From Mucilaginibacter sp. UBA5151 (GTDB taxonomy: Bacteria > Bacteroidota > Bacteroidia > Sphingobacteriales > Sphingobacteriaceae), in assembly GCA_002413785.1 (NCBI GenBank), contig DHXR01000066.1, positions 69,966 to 93,760 of the forward strand: a DNA stretch of 23,795 nucleotides, written 5' to 3'. Within the stretch, counting starts at the first letter, position 1. The number at the start of each line of letters is the position of its first letter. The notes below the pieces were generated by a model. That model saw only the letters and a list, made by a program, of their open reading frames with translations, ran no database searches and was not told where the DNA came from. A program made the translations under genes and the position numbers. Positions 1 through 6,955 of the stretch are shown here, one piece after another.

Positions 1-47
1 GATGGAACATCATATTTGTGCAGTAAATCCAGTATGGTATTATTCAT
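1..47 (-). CDS. Possible 5' end of hemN (oxygen-independent coproporphyrinogen III oxidase), cut by the window edge
   Basis: An ATG at 45-47 on the minus strand opens a frame reading MNNTILDLLHKYDVP before the window ends. Many Bacteroidota HemN proteins start with a short helix followed by K-Y-N/D-V-P and then PRYTSYP, so this resembles a hemN N-terminus, and hemN is often found near anaerobic respiration genes. Only 15 codons are visible and no radical-SAM cysteine motif can be checked. The start and family are therefore a guess from a short match. Confidence 0.35.
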   Translation of the reverse strand, partial: MNNTILDLLHKYDVP

Positions 48-191
48 AGAATATGTTTTAATTCAAAAATACTTTTTACTTTATAAATCAATCAGGCTAC
101 CCACCATTCAGTACCTGCATAAATCATCTTTTATCTTCCCCAAGGTAAAGCATTTCAAACAAATATCTCATTACTTCAGCTACAATCAAAT

Positions 192-311
192 TTAAATAGC
201 GTCACCTATATTAAGTAACTGTAATTTAATCTCTGCTTCAGCTAATTGCTCGTACATTTTATTGAGGTATGCTTCCGTCTGATCATTAATACGGGGAATG
301 AGTTCTTGTAA
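192..311 (-). other. Open 39-codon stretch without a start, possible gene remnant
   Basis: Between an in-frame TAG (312-314) and TAA (192-194) the minus strand encodes a coding-looking peptide containing the segment EAYLNKMYEQLAEAEIKLQL, with helical, charged composition. The only internal ATG is well inside the stretch, so this is not a credible intact gene. It lies just downstream of the pyridoxamine-oxidase-like pseudogene and may be the tail of another decayed gene. I do not recognise the family. The rest of 48-315 shows no convincing gene; it is AT-rich and would hold the upstream region of the putative left-edge gene. Confidence 0.2.
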
Positions 312-315
312 CTAC

Positions 316-741
316 TCATTCATTCCTTTTCCATACGATGCTATTGCCAAATCCTAAATGGCTATCTTTCATCTTTATGTTGTTTAGAAGAATGGTGAAC
401 ACTTCACCTTTTATAGCAGCGGCAATAGGATACTTTTTATGATAATTCTTAGATGCAGCTTGCGCGAGGGGGAATGAAGAACGTTCAGTATTTCACCCTG
501 CAACTGAATACCGATTGTTATCACTTTATTTAATTTGTCGGGCAAAACAGTTCCGGCAATTACAGGTTTTTCTGCTAAATATAACATGATGTGTGTCAGC
601 TGATCATTTGAAGTATAATAAATTATTTTCCTCGTTAAATGCGTAATACCAATTGAAACCATACGGGCTTCCTTCCCAGTCTGTACGCCAAACTGTGGCA
701 CAGGTTTGTTGTTGCAAAAACCGAATGATGTTATCGTCCAT
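316..741 (-). pseudogene. Pyridoxamine 5'-phosphate oxidase-like (FMN-binding split-barrel) pseudogene
   Basis: Three pieces of one protein can be read on the minus strand. The first begins at the ATG at 739-741 (MDDNIIRFLQQQTCATV) and reaches an in-frame TGA followed by SADTHH. The second, in another frame, reads LAEKPVIAGTVLPDKLNK. The third, back in the first frame, reads KGEVFTILLNNIKM and ends in VWKRNE and a stop at 316-318. These match the order of small Bacteroidota proteins of the pyridoxamine-oxidase-like split-barrel superfamily. One nonsense codon and two compensating frameshifts are therefore needed to explain it. The second shift lies near a run of five C in the coding strand, so a sequencing error could account for that shift but not for the stop. 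It is 16 bp downstream of the DGC gene, in the same direction, as if it were once the last gene of that operon. Family assignment is from remembered homologues. Confidence 0.72.
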
Positions 742-757
742 AATAAGTTAATTATTT

Positions 758-1138
758 TTAAGCACCTTGCATTGCTAATCCTTGTTCAGCCATTAATTCT
801 TCCAATATTTCATCGGCCTGGTGTTTATCAAAATCTTCATGCTGCCGTTTGGCTACGCCAAAGCTGGTGAGCTCTATATGAACATCGGGTTGCAATGAAT
901 GATTACTTAAACAGGCTTTAGCACATGCAAGCGGGCAGCCATCTATCACAATAATTTTTCTTCCTGAATGGGCGGTTTGAATCAGTTTTTTTACATTTCC
1001 GCCCACACCTGCGATGCACGACATTTCAGCAACCCCTTTTCTGTCCAGTTGTACAGCAAGATAATTGGCCATTTGTGCAGCACTTGAGCAACCTGAACAG
1101 GAATAAACAATTGGTTTCATTATTTCATTTGTATTCAT
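758..1138 (-). CDS. DGC-domain putative zinc-binding protein
   Basis: A 126-residue soluble protein with six cysteines in a pattern typical of the DGC family (named for its Asp-Gly-Cys motif): C14-x2-C17 near the N-terminus, C41, then D66-G67-C68 followed by C72 and C76. The family is annotated as putative zinc-binding, but its biochemical role is not established. It has no signal peptide or membrane segment. Met7 is an alternative start (MKPIVYSCSGC). It begins 6 bp after the stop of the nitric oxide dismutase-like gene, on the same strand, so the two are almost certainly co-transcribed. The cysteine-rich make-up and the position suggest a thiol, metal or NO-related accessory role. That is inference from context only. 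Confidence 0.8.
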   Translation of the reverse strand: MNTNEIMKPIVYSCSGCSSAAQMANYLAVQLDRKGVAEMSCIAGVGGNVKKLIQTAHSGRKIIVIDGCPLACAKACLSNHSLQPDVHIELTSFGVAKRQHEDFDKHQADEILEELMAEQGLAMQGA

Positions 1139-1144
1139 AATGCT

Positions 1145-3490
1145 TTATGATTGGTAAGATACTGCTGGTTCTTCGGGCTTTTGAATTTGAACATCCACTT
1201 TAGGGTTAACTTTTTTCAATCCCTTCCTCCTGCTGATAACAAACCACGTAAGCGGAATTACACCTCCTACGGTGAACAAAGCGCCCCCGACCATACGTAG
1301 CCAGGTAAATGTTTGAAACCCTGTACTTTCAATAAATGTATGGCTTCTGGCGAACCAGAGCCCCTGTTCGGTTACTGTTTTAAATTGCCAGATACCAACC
1401 GGGAATAAATCAAGAAATACCATAAGCAGTAAACCAATATTAATAGACCAGAAAGCGTTTTTTATCATACGTGGTTTCCACCACTCTGCTTTTACCAATA
1501 ACTGGCAGCAGAATAAAATAATAGCCAATGCCAGGTTGCCATATACCCCCATCAATGCCGCATGACCGTGGTTAACCGTTAAATAAGTGCCATGTTCGTA
1601 ATAATTGGCAATGGGCAGGTTAATGATAAAGCCAAGTACCCCGGCCCCGAAAAAGTTCCAGAAATTAACCGCTACCAGAAATAGGAATACTTCCGGAAAT
1701 CCAAATTGTTTATTAATATCTCCTTTTGCCCCGTTTCCATTCTCTAATATTTGTGGCAATTTGCTGAATCGCCATGCTTCCAGCGTAAGCAGTATTAACG
1801 GAATTACCTGTAAAGTAGAAAAAACAGCCCCTAAAGCCAAAGTACTTACCGTTTTTGCGTTCCAGTAAAAATTGTGAGAGATACCAAGTAATCCTGAACC
1901 TAAGAATAATAGCGTCGCCAAATAAATAACACGAATAACAGCCTGCTTATTTACCAGGCCCATCATTACCATAAAATAGCCTATCAAAACCGTGGTGAAT
2001 ACTTCAAAGAATGCTTCGGCCCACATGTGTACTACCATCCACCGCCAAAAATCTGCAATTACAAAATTGGTTTTGGGTGTCGCAATAAATCCGGATATGA
2101 ATAATATGATCACGCTAAAGATGGCATATAACAACCAGTTAGGCAAAGCCCAGGGTTGTTTTAGCTTCATTACCGGCTTAATCCCGCGGTACAAAACAAT
2201 GGCCCAAATGATAAATACAAACCCAAGCATTATTTGCCAAAGTTTTCCCATTTCAACATATTCCCAGCCCTGGTGACCAAACCAATACCATGTTTTTGGC
2301 AGGAACCCCATTGGGCCAAGGAATATACCTGCAAACGAACCTGCAACCAATATAATAGTGAGCCAAAAAATTACGTTGATCAATGTAACCTGTTTTTTTG
2401 GCTGATCAGGGGAAACCAGTGCCATCATAAAAAACGAAGCCCCGATCCAGCAAGCCGAGATCCACAACAAGGACAACTGAACATGCCAGCTTCTGGTTAC
2501 CGGAAATGGCAATACTTTAGCGAGATCGAACCCCCGGAATTTGGTAAGCCCTACAAAGTCATGTACGGTTAATATTCCTGCAAGTACCTGAACGGCAAAA
2601 AGTAAAATAGCCGCATAAAAAAATTTGTAGGTGGCCCTTTGAATGGCAGTTGGTTGAAATTTTCGTATCTCAGCTCTTGTCATAAGTGGCTGAGCCTTGC
2701 TGGTATATGCGTTATCATCCAGTTTTTCCAGCTTACCATGATAATATAATACCAAACCAAGCCCTATAATAAGGGCCAGTGACCCAATAATACTCCATAG
2801 AATAACTGCCGGGGTGGGTGTATTCCCCGCCTGGCGGTCATAAGGCCAGTTGTTGGTATAGCTATACTGTTCCCCGGGCCTTTCCGCACCGCAAACCCAT
2901 GCCCCCCAGAAGAAAAAGGCGGTCAGCGATTTTAATTCTTCCTTACCGGTAATGTAGCCTATCGGCTTAAAAGCGCCTGGAAAAGAAGGGTTGATAAATT
3001 TTGAAGTATAATACTTGATCAATTCATCAGCCGCGTATGCCTGTGCATCGCTAAGTCTTACGGTATTGCTGTTGCTAATGTATGTATTAGTTTTAATTTC
3101 TATCCTCACCTGTTCTGAAATACCTGTCCGGAGCAGTTTTATATTCGCGTCAGTTTGCAAATGCGACTGGTAATAATCATTCATGTATTGAGTCACCTGG
3201 TGCAGCGCTTCTGCGGTAAAATCCGGGCCCCGGTTAGCGCCATCCCCAAACATGGTACCATACTCCATCAGGGCATATTTCTGGAAAACTCCCTGCCCTT
3301 TCATGATCTCATCATTTGAAAAAACGACATTGTCTTTTCCTGTCACATAAGCAGGAATAGGCGGGGCCTCTGTGTAAGTATGTACACCGATCATCATTAC
3401 GCCTGCAACGCCAATAATAAAGATCAGCAGAAGTGGGAGCCACCAGTTCTTTGGATTGAGCAGGTAGCCCATGAAATTTCGTTTAGCCAT
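1145..3490 (-). CDS. nod: Putative nitric oxide dismutase (Nod), qNOR-like haem-copper superfamily membrane protein
   Basis: A 781-residue polytopic protein with the full qNOR layout: an N-terminal membrane anchor (about 16-36), a periplasmic haem-less cytochrome-like domain (about 45-225), then a 12-helix NorB-type core. Haem and FeB ligands seen include H336 (SWHVQ), H488 in HMWAEAFFEVF, H539, and H641/H643 in VNHGH. Four diagnostic positions differ from nitric oxide reductases, using Geobacillus qNOR numbering from memory. The second His of the FeB HH pair is Asn540 (SHNFYW; H560N). The Glu of the LEPLPL segment is Gln561 (E581Q). The quinol-site Glu is Gly314 (E332G). The Asp of the C-terminal R-x2-GD motif is Gly736 (D746G). 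Glu492 and Glu496 are kept. H560N and E581Q with a degraded quinol site are the signature reported for Nod, which converts 2 NO to N2 and O2 without an external electron donor. Homology searches may label it a nitric-oxide reductase large subunit. It heads a minus-strand operon with the DGC gene and is divergent from an Rrf2 regulator across a long palindrome. Function is inferred from residues, not shown. Confidence 0.8.
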   Translation of the reverse strand: MAKRNFMGYLLNPKNWWLPLLLIFIIGVAGVMMIGVHTYTEAPPIPAYVTGKDNVVFSNDEIMKGQGVFQKYALMEYGTMFGDGANRGPDFTAEALHQVTQYMNDYYQSHLQTDANIKLLRTGISEQVRIEIKTNTYISNSNTVRLSDAQAYAADELIKYYTSKFINPSFPGAFKPIGYITGKEELKSLTAFFFWGAWVCGAERPGEQYSYTNNWPYDRQAGNTPTPAVILWSIIGSLALIIGLGLVLYYHGKLEKLDDNAYTSKAQPLMTRAEIRKFQPTAIQRATYKFFYAAILLFAVQVLAGILTVHDFVGLTKFRGFDLAKVLPFPVTRSWHVQLSLLWISACWIGASFFMMALVSPDQPKKQVTLINVIFWLTIILVAGSFAGIFLGPMGFLPKTWYWFGHQGWEYVEMGKLWQIMLGFVFIIWAIVLYRGIKPVMKLKQPWALPNWLLYAIFSVIILFISGFIATPKTNFVIADFWRWMVVHMWAEAFFEVFTTVLIGYFMVMMGLVNKQAVIRVIYLATLLFLGSGLLGISHNFYWNAKTVSTLALGAVFSTLQVIPLILLTLEAWRFSKLPQILENGNGAKGDINKQFGFPEVFLFLVAVNFWNFFGAGVLGFIINLPIANYYEHGTYLTVNHGHAALMGVYGNLALAIILFCCQLLVKAEWWKPRMIKNAFWSINIGLLLMVFLDLFPVGIWQFKTVTEQGLWFARSHTFIESTGFQTFTWLRMVGGALFTVGGVIPLTWFVISRRKGLKKVNPKVDVQIQKPEEPAVSYQS

Positions 3491-3505
3491 AACATGAATT
3501 TTTGG

Positions 3506-3513
3506 TAAATATA
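3506..3513 (-). promoter_or_regulatory. Putative -7 promoter element of the nod operon
   Basis: On the minus strand the octamer TATATTTA differs by one base from the Bacteroidota -7 consensus TAnnTTTG. It lies 16 bp before the nod ATG, giving a very short leader. The large palindrome overlaps its upstream side, so a bound repressor would cover the promoter. Confidence 0.45.
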
Positions 3514-3546
3514 ATAATTAAGGACAATTTTGTCCTTAATTATTAT
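3511..3546. promoter_or_regulatory. 36-bp perfect palindrome, operator between nod and the first Rrf2 gene
   Basis: Two perfect 17-bp arms (ATAATAATTAAGGACAA and its reverse complement) flank a 2-bp TT centre. The conserved-looking core is AAGG-N10-CCTT. The centre is about 40 bp before the nod start and about 115 bp before the Rrf2 start, in the only space between the divergent genes. This length and symmetry fit a dimeric Rrf2-type regulator site. The obvious candidate ligand is the Rrf2 protein encoded at 3645. A terminator is unlikely because no gene ends here. Confidence 0.72.
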
Positions 3547-3629
3547 ATTTATTTAATTATTTTTGGAAATCAAAACTTGTCTGTTTATATAGTTGGGAAA
3601 AGCAGGTTTAAGGCTATAAATTTATTATT

Positions 3630-3637
3630 TAACTTTT
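3630..3637 (+). promoter_or_regulatory. Putative -7 element of the first Rrf2 gene
   Basis: TAACTTTT matches TAnnTTTG at seven of eight positions (final G is T) and ends 7 bp before the ATG. If used, the transcript would start at or within a few bases of the start codon, that is a leaderless or nearly leaderless mRNA. Confidence 0.35.
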
Positions 3638-3644
3638 ACAAAAG

Positions 3645-4082
3645 ATGTTTTCAAAAGCAACCGAGTACGCACTCCGGGCAACGATATACATAGCTCAGAA
3701 AGGTACAGAAGAAAAAATGCTCGGGCTTGCCGAAATCTCGAAGGCTATTGATTCACCTCAATCCTTCACTGCAAAAATCCTCCAAAAGCTTAGCAGAGGT
3801 AATAAAATTATTAGTTCAGCCCGGGGCCCCAATGGCGGATTTTACATTACGGAGGAAATGAAAAAAATGCCGATTCGCCGTGTCCTGACGGCAATGAAAG
3901 AGGATGAAGTTCTTGATAAGTGCATTATCGGATTAGCTCAATGTTCAGAAAAAGAGCCCTGTCCTATGCACGCAAAATACAAATTCATTAAAGCCCAAAC
4001 GATACAAATGTTTGATAGTATGACTATCCAATCCCTCGCAGATGAAATGGAAAAAGGAAATATATTTATTTCAAATAGTTAA
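3645..4082 (+). CDS. Rrf2-family transcriptional regulator, NsrR/IscR-like, likely NO sensor for nod
   Basis: A 145-residue protein with an Rrf2 N-terminal winged helix (MFSKATEYALRA; wing GPNGGFY at 61-67) and three cysteines C93-x6-C100-x5-C106 in the loop that binds an Fe-S cluster in NsrR and IscR. It is therefore probably an Fe-S protein that senses NO, O2 or cluster status and represses or derepresses nearby promoters. The ATG at 3645 gives the canonical family N-terminus; the frame extends upstream only without homology. It is divergent from nod, with a 36-bp palindrome in between, and is followed 214 bp later by a paralogue of the same length. Naming it NsrR would go beyond what can be seen. 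Confidence 0.88.
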   Translation: MFSKATEYALRATIYIAQKGTEEKMLGLAEISKAIDSPQSFTAKILQKLSRGNKIISSARGPNGGFYITEEMKKMPIRRVLTAMKEDEVLDKCIIGLAQCSEKEPCPMHAKYKFIKAQTIQMFDSMTIQSLADEMEKGNIFISNS

Positions 4083-4241
4083 ATCAGTCAGGTTTAGTAA
4101 TGTTTCAATTTTCTCTTTTTATGCGATAAGCTTTCATTTATTAATATTCAGGTACTTAAACTAAATCAATGTTCAAATTTTGATAATTGACATCAAGCAG
4201 GCACCTGATCTATTAAAGAATAGGCAAAAGGGGAGACAGGC

Positions 4242-4288
4242 ATAAAAGATATAAAACTCTTTTGTTATAAAATGCTTTTATATATTTG
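4242..4288 (+). promoter_or_regulatory. Promoter and operator region of the second Rrf2 gene and oxidase operon
   Basis: Three elements overlap here. ATAAAAG-N10-CTTTT lies at 4242-4263 and has the same spacing as the dyad in front of ric. A second palindrome, TATAAAA-TGC-TTTTATA, lies at 4266-4282. A perfect -7 element TATATTTG lies at 4281-4288. The -7 element ends 8 bp before the ATG at 4297, so the mRNA is probably leaderless, and both dyads lie where a repressor would block polymerase. The rest of the gap 4083-4241 shows no gene. Confidence 0.55.
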
Positions 4289-4296
4289 CAGGGTAA

Positions 4297-4734
4297 ATGG
4301 GAGTATTTTCAAAAACATGTGAGTATGCCATGCGGGCAGTTTTTTTTATTGCTCATAAAACAGCCCCCGGCGGCCGTGTCGGAATAAAAGAGATCGCGAA
4401 CGGTATTGATTCACCAGAACATTTTTTGGCGAAGATATTACAGGATCTCAGCCGGAGAGGTATCGTCCGATCTGCAAAAGGCCCGAACGGTGGGTTTTAC
4501 CTCGATGAATCCGCCTTAAAACGCCCCTTAAGTGATATCGTTGAGGCAGTAGATGGAAAGGGCATTTTTTTAGGTTGCGGATTAGGGATAAAGCAATGCT
4601 CAGAAATTAATCCATGCCCATTGCATCACGAATTTAAAGCAATACGTAACCAAATTCATCACATGATGTATAAAACAACTATCGGAGAGTTTAATGAGGA
4701 TTTAGACTTAGGGATTACAGCACTGAAAAAGTAA
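4297..4734 (+). CDS. Second Rrf2-family regulator, NsrR/IscR-like, heading the oxidase operon
   Basis: A 145-residue paralogue of the regulator at 3645 with the same layout: helix-turn-helix and wing (KGPNGGFY, about 61-68), and cysteines C94-x6-C101-x5-C107, plus an extra C8. The cysteine triad spacing is identical in the two paralogues and close to that of NO- and Fe-S-sensing NsrR/IscR. A perfect TAnnTTTG box ends 8 bp upstream of the ATG, so translation probably begins on a leaderless transcript. The start is fixed by the conserved FSKTCEYA N-terminus. The next gene follows after 45 bp in the same direction, so the regulator probably leads the oxidase operon and controls it by autoregulation. 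That role is inferred from position. Confidence 0.87.
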   Translation: MGVFSKTCEYAMRAVFFIAHKTAPGGRVGIKEIANGIDSPEHFLAKILQDLSRRGIVRSAKGPNGGFYLDESALKRPLSDIVEAVDGKGIFLGCGLGIKQCSEINPCPLHHEFKAIRNQIHHMMYKTTIGEFNEDLDLGITALKK

Positions 4735-4779
4735 AAAATTTCACAAAATAAAGGATAAAAAGGTATTAATATATTTATA

Positions 4780-5103
4780 ATGAAATCTAAAATATTCATC
4801 ATAACTACCGGCGCTTACCTGCTATTAACAACATTAAATATAGCTTATGCCATGACAAAGGATTCAACAATTGTGCAGGACCCTAATCCTGATGGAATTG
4901 GAGAGCTGTTTTTTGTCTTAATTATCCTGATTTTACTTTTGCTCGCTTTATGGATATTAAAGAATAGCTACCGATTAAAAGAGAATGTTGACAACAAAGA
5001 ATTGGATAGTAAAGAATGGTTAAACAATCATATAAAAGATATGGAGCCGGATCAATTAGCCACTTTAATTAATCGTAGTAATACACAGCAACAAGAGAAG
5101 TGA
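4780..5103 (+). CDS. Small membrane protein of the oxidase operon, unknown function
   Basis: A 107-residue protein not recognised as a named family. It has a basic N-terminus and hydrophobic stretch (about 1-24) ending in AYA, typical of a cleavable signal peptide. A short polar segment follows (about 25-40), then a strong transmembrane helix rich in Leu and Ile (about 43-61) and a charged C-terminal tail rich in Asp, Glu, Lys and Asn. It lies 28 bp before the CcoN-type gene. Small single-helix proteins are common partners of cbb3 oxidases (CcoQ, CcoH), but no sequence motif supports equating it with either. A role in assembly or stability of the neighbouring oxidase is inferred from position. 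Confidence 0.7.
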   Translation: MKSKIFIITTGAYLLLTTLNIAYAMTKDSTIVQDPNPDGIGELFFVLIILILLLLALWILKNSYRLKENVDNKELDSKEWLNNHIKDMEPDQLATLINRSNTQQQEK

Positions 5104-5131
5104 ACTTAAAAATAATAAAATTGAACATGAT

Positions 5132-6949
5132 ATGAAGAAAGTTGCTGTTTTAGTTATTCTTGCCCTGCGGGGTTCTCAACTGTTTGCGCAAACACCTGCT
5201 GCAAGTGATAATGCATGGACTAACCCTGGGGTTATGATCACTATCTCCCTGATCCTTATTATATTGGTAATCGCAGTATATCTGGTAGCTCTAAAAGTAA
5301 ATAATCTGGTGAAAACAGTGCGGGAAAGAAGGATCAGAAGAGAGGCTAAATACCTCGCAAAATCTTTACAGGATTTAAGCACAGGAGAGGTTAGAGAAGA
5401 ACTGATTAAACGTAAACAGGCACTTGATTTTAAACTCAGTAACACTGAACTGTCTGGTGAAAATGCACCGGATGATAAAAAAGGGTTATTGCATAATGTT
5501 GCTGAAGTAAATACGCCCCGATTTATCGCCACTAAAAAGAAGGCAGTTAAACGGCCTGATATTGATCCGAAATTAACCAAACTAATACTTTGGTATCTCG
5601 GGTCGGCAACCTTTTGGTTAGTATTGGGAACCTCTGTCGGCGAATATTTAGGTATTAAGTTTGTTGCCCCTGATGTCGACCATGTCAGCTGGTTAAGCTT
5701 TGGACGATTAAGGCCTGTGCATACCAACATGGTTTTTTGGGGCTGGTCGTCTCTTGCCATGATCGGGTTAGGTTATTACGTGGTTTCTACTGTAAGTAAC
5801 ACGGTTGTGGCCAGTTTAAAGTGGGGGTGGTATGCTTTATACCTGATCAATGCTTCAGTCATTTTAGGCAGCATTTCGCTGATGGCCGGAATAAATAATG
5901 CAGGGGGCGAATACAGGGAATATATTTGGCCAATCATGTTATTATTTGCCATAGGCCTTGTGATTACCCTTATCAACTATTTACAAACGATAGCCAGGCG
6001 TAAAACGAAAGAAATCTATATTTCCAACTGGTATATTGTAGCAGCGGTTATGTTTACCATAGTTATAGCGTTGGTGGGGTATCTGCCCTTCTGGCAAAAC
6101 GGGCTGGGTGAAACCATAGCGCAAGGATATTATATGCACCAGGGTGTAGGTATGTGGTTTATGCTTTTTAACCTGGGGCTAATCTATTATTTCCTGCCCC
6201 AGCAACTCAATACCCCTATTTATTCTTATAGTCTGGGTATCCTGGCGTTCTGGACACAGATCCTTTTCTATACACTAATCGGTACGCATCATTTTATCTT
6301 TAGTGCGATACCGTGGTGGCTGCAAACCGTAGCGATAATTGGGAGTATGGGCATGCTCATCCCGGTATTTGCTGGTACAACCAATTTCCTGATGACCTTC
6401 CGGGGCAACTTTCACAGGATAGGGTCCAGTTATACCTTACCTTTTTACCTGGTTGGTATTATCTTTTACTTCACCGGCTCTTCGCAAGGCACGGCAGAGG
6501 CTTTCCGTTCAGCTAATTTATACTGGCACTTTACAGATTTTACCGTAGCCCACTCACATTTAACCATGTATGGTATCATTGCTTTTATGCTTTGGGCGTC
6601 TATATATACTTTGGTACCCCGGCTTACAGGCAAAGAACCACGTCAGAGTTTGGTAGGCGCCCATTTCTGGATGGCGCTTATTGGTTTACTATTTTACACG
6701 ATACCCTTAATGATTGGAGGAACCTTAAAAGGTATTTCCTGGCAGGAAGGCAAGCCATTTATCGACTCGGTAGTACTGATGGCGCCTTACTGGTTATGGC
6801 GGGCTATAGGCGGCTCATTAATGTGGGCATCGCACCTCATATTTGCTTATAATCTTTACTATATGATAGTCTCAAAAGAAGAGACTGATTTGCAAAAAGC
6901 GGTCTTTGAAGAGCTAAATAAACTTCCGGCTAATACTTCTAAACAATAA
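5132..6949 (+). CDS. Divergent cbb3-type cytochrome c oxidase subunit I (CcoN-like) with N-terminal extension
   Basis: A 605-residue haem-copper oxidase subunit. Residues 1-20 look like a signal peptide; a membrane helix (about 33-54) and a charged, probably coiled, cytoplasmic linker (about 60-140) precede the CcoN core (about 145-590). Expected ligands are present: H197 (RPVHTN) for haem b, H336 (MHQG) and H386/H387 (GTHHF) for CuB, H474 and H476 (AHSH) for haem b3 and haem b. Tyr380, six residues before H386, is in the place of the cross-linked catalytic tyrosine of cbb3 oxidases, which supports O2 reduction rather than NO reduction. The conserved Glu of the STFEG motif in ordinary CcoN is Gln452 here (comparison from memory). 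It is separate from its CcoO partner rather than fused as in many Bacteroidota. No ccoG, ccoH, ccoI or ccoS is visible. The partner cytochrome starts 6 bp later, so the two are translated together. Confidence 0.85.
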   Translation: MKKVAVLVILALRGSQLFAQTPAASDNAWTNPGVMITISLILIILVIAVYLVALKVNNLVKTVRERRIRREAKYLAKSLQDLSTGEVREELIKRKQALDFKLSNTELSGENAPDDKKGLLHNVAEVNTPRFIATKKKAVKRPDIDPKLTKLILWYLGSATFWLVLGTSVGEYLGIKFVAPDVDHVSWLSFGRLRPVHTNMVFWGWSSLAMIGLGYYVVSTVSNTVVASLKWGWYALYLINASVILGSISLMAGINNAGGEYREYIWPIMLLFAIGLVITLINYLQTIARRKTKEIYISNWYIVAAVMFTIVIALVGYLPFWQNGLGETIAQGYYMHQGVGMWFMLFNLGLIYYFLPQQLNTPIYSYSLGILAFWTQILFYTLIGTHHFIFSAIPWWLQTVAIIGSMGMLIPVFAGTTNFLMTFRGNFHRIGSSYTLPFYLVGIIFYFTGSSQGTAEAFRSANLYWHFTDFTVAHSHLTMYGIIAFMLWASIYTLVPRLTGKEPRQSLVGAHFWMALIGLLFYTIPLMIGGTLKGISWQEGKPFIDSVVLMAPYWLWRAIGGSLMWASHLIFAYNLYYMIVSKEETDLQKAVFEELNKLPANTSKQ

Positions 6950-6955
6950 TCAATA

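Noticed and set aside
1145..3490. Simple annotation as quinol-dependent nitric oxide reductase NorB
   Set aside because: The fold matches, but the FeB His-to-Asn, Glu-to-Gln and two quinol-site changes occur together and fit nitric oxide dismutase better.
4770..4777. TATATTTA as a -7 promoter box for the small membrane protein at 4780
   Set aside because: It ends two bases before the ATG, so transcription would begin inside the gene and lose the start codon.
5176..5760. 194-codon open frame on the minus strand inside the CcoN-like gene
   Set aside because: It is fully antisense to a strongly supported gene, has no recognisable domain and no promoter or ribosome binding site.
5132..6949. CcoN-like protein as another nitric oxide reductase
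   Set aside because: Tyr380 is in the place of the cross-linked tyrosine of O2 reductases, which nitric oxide reductases lack, and the CuB histidines are all present.
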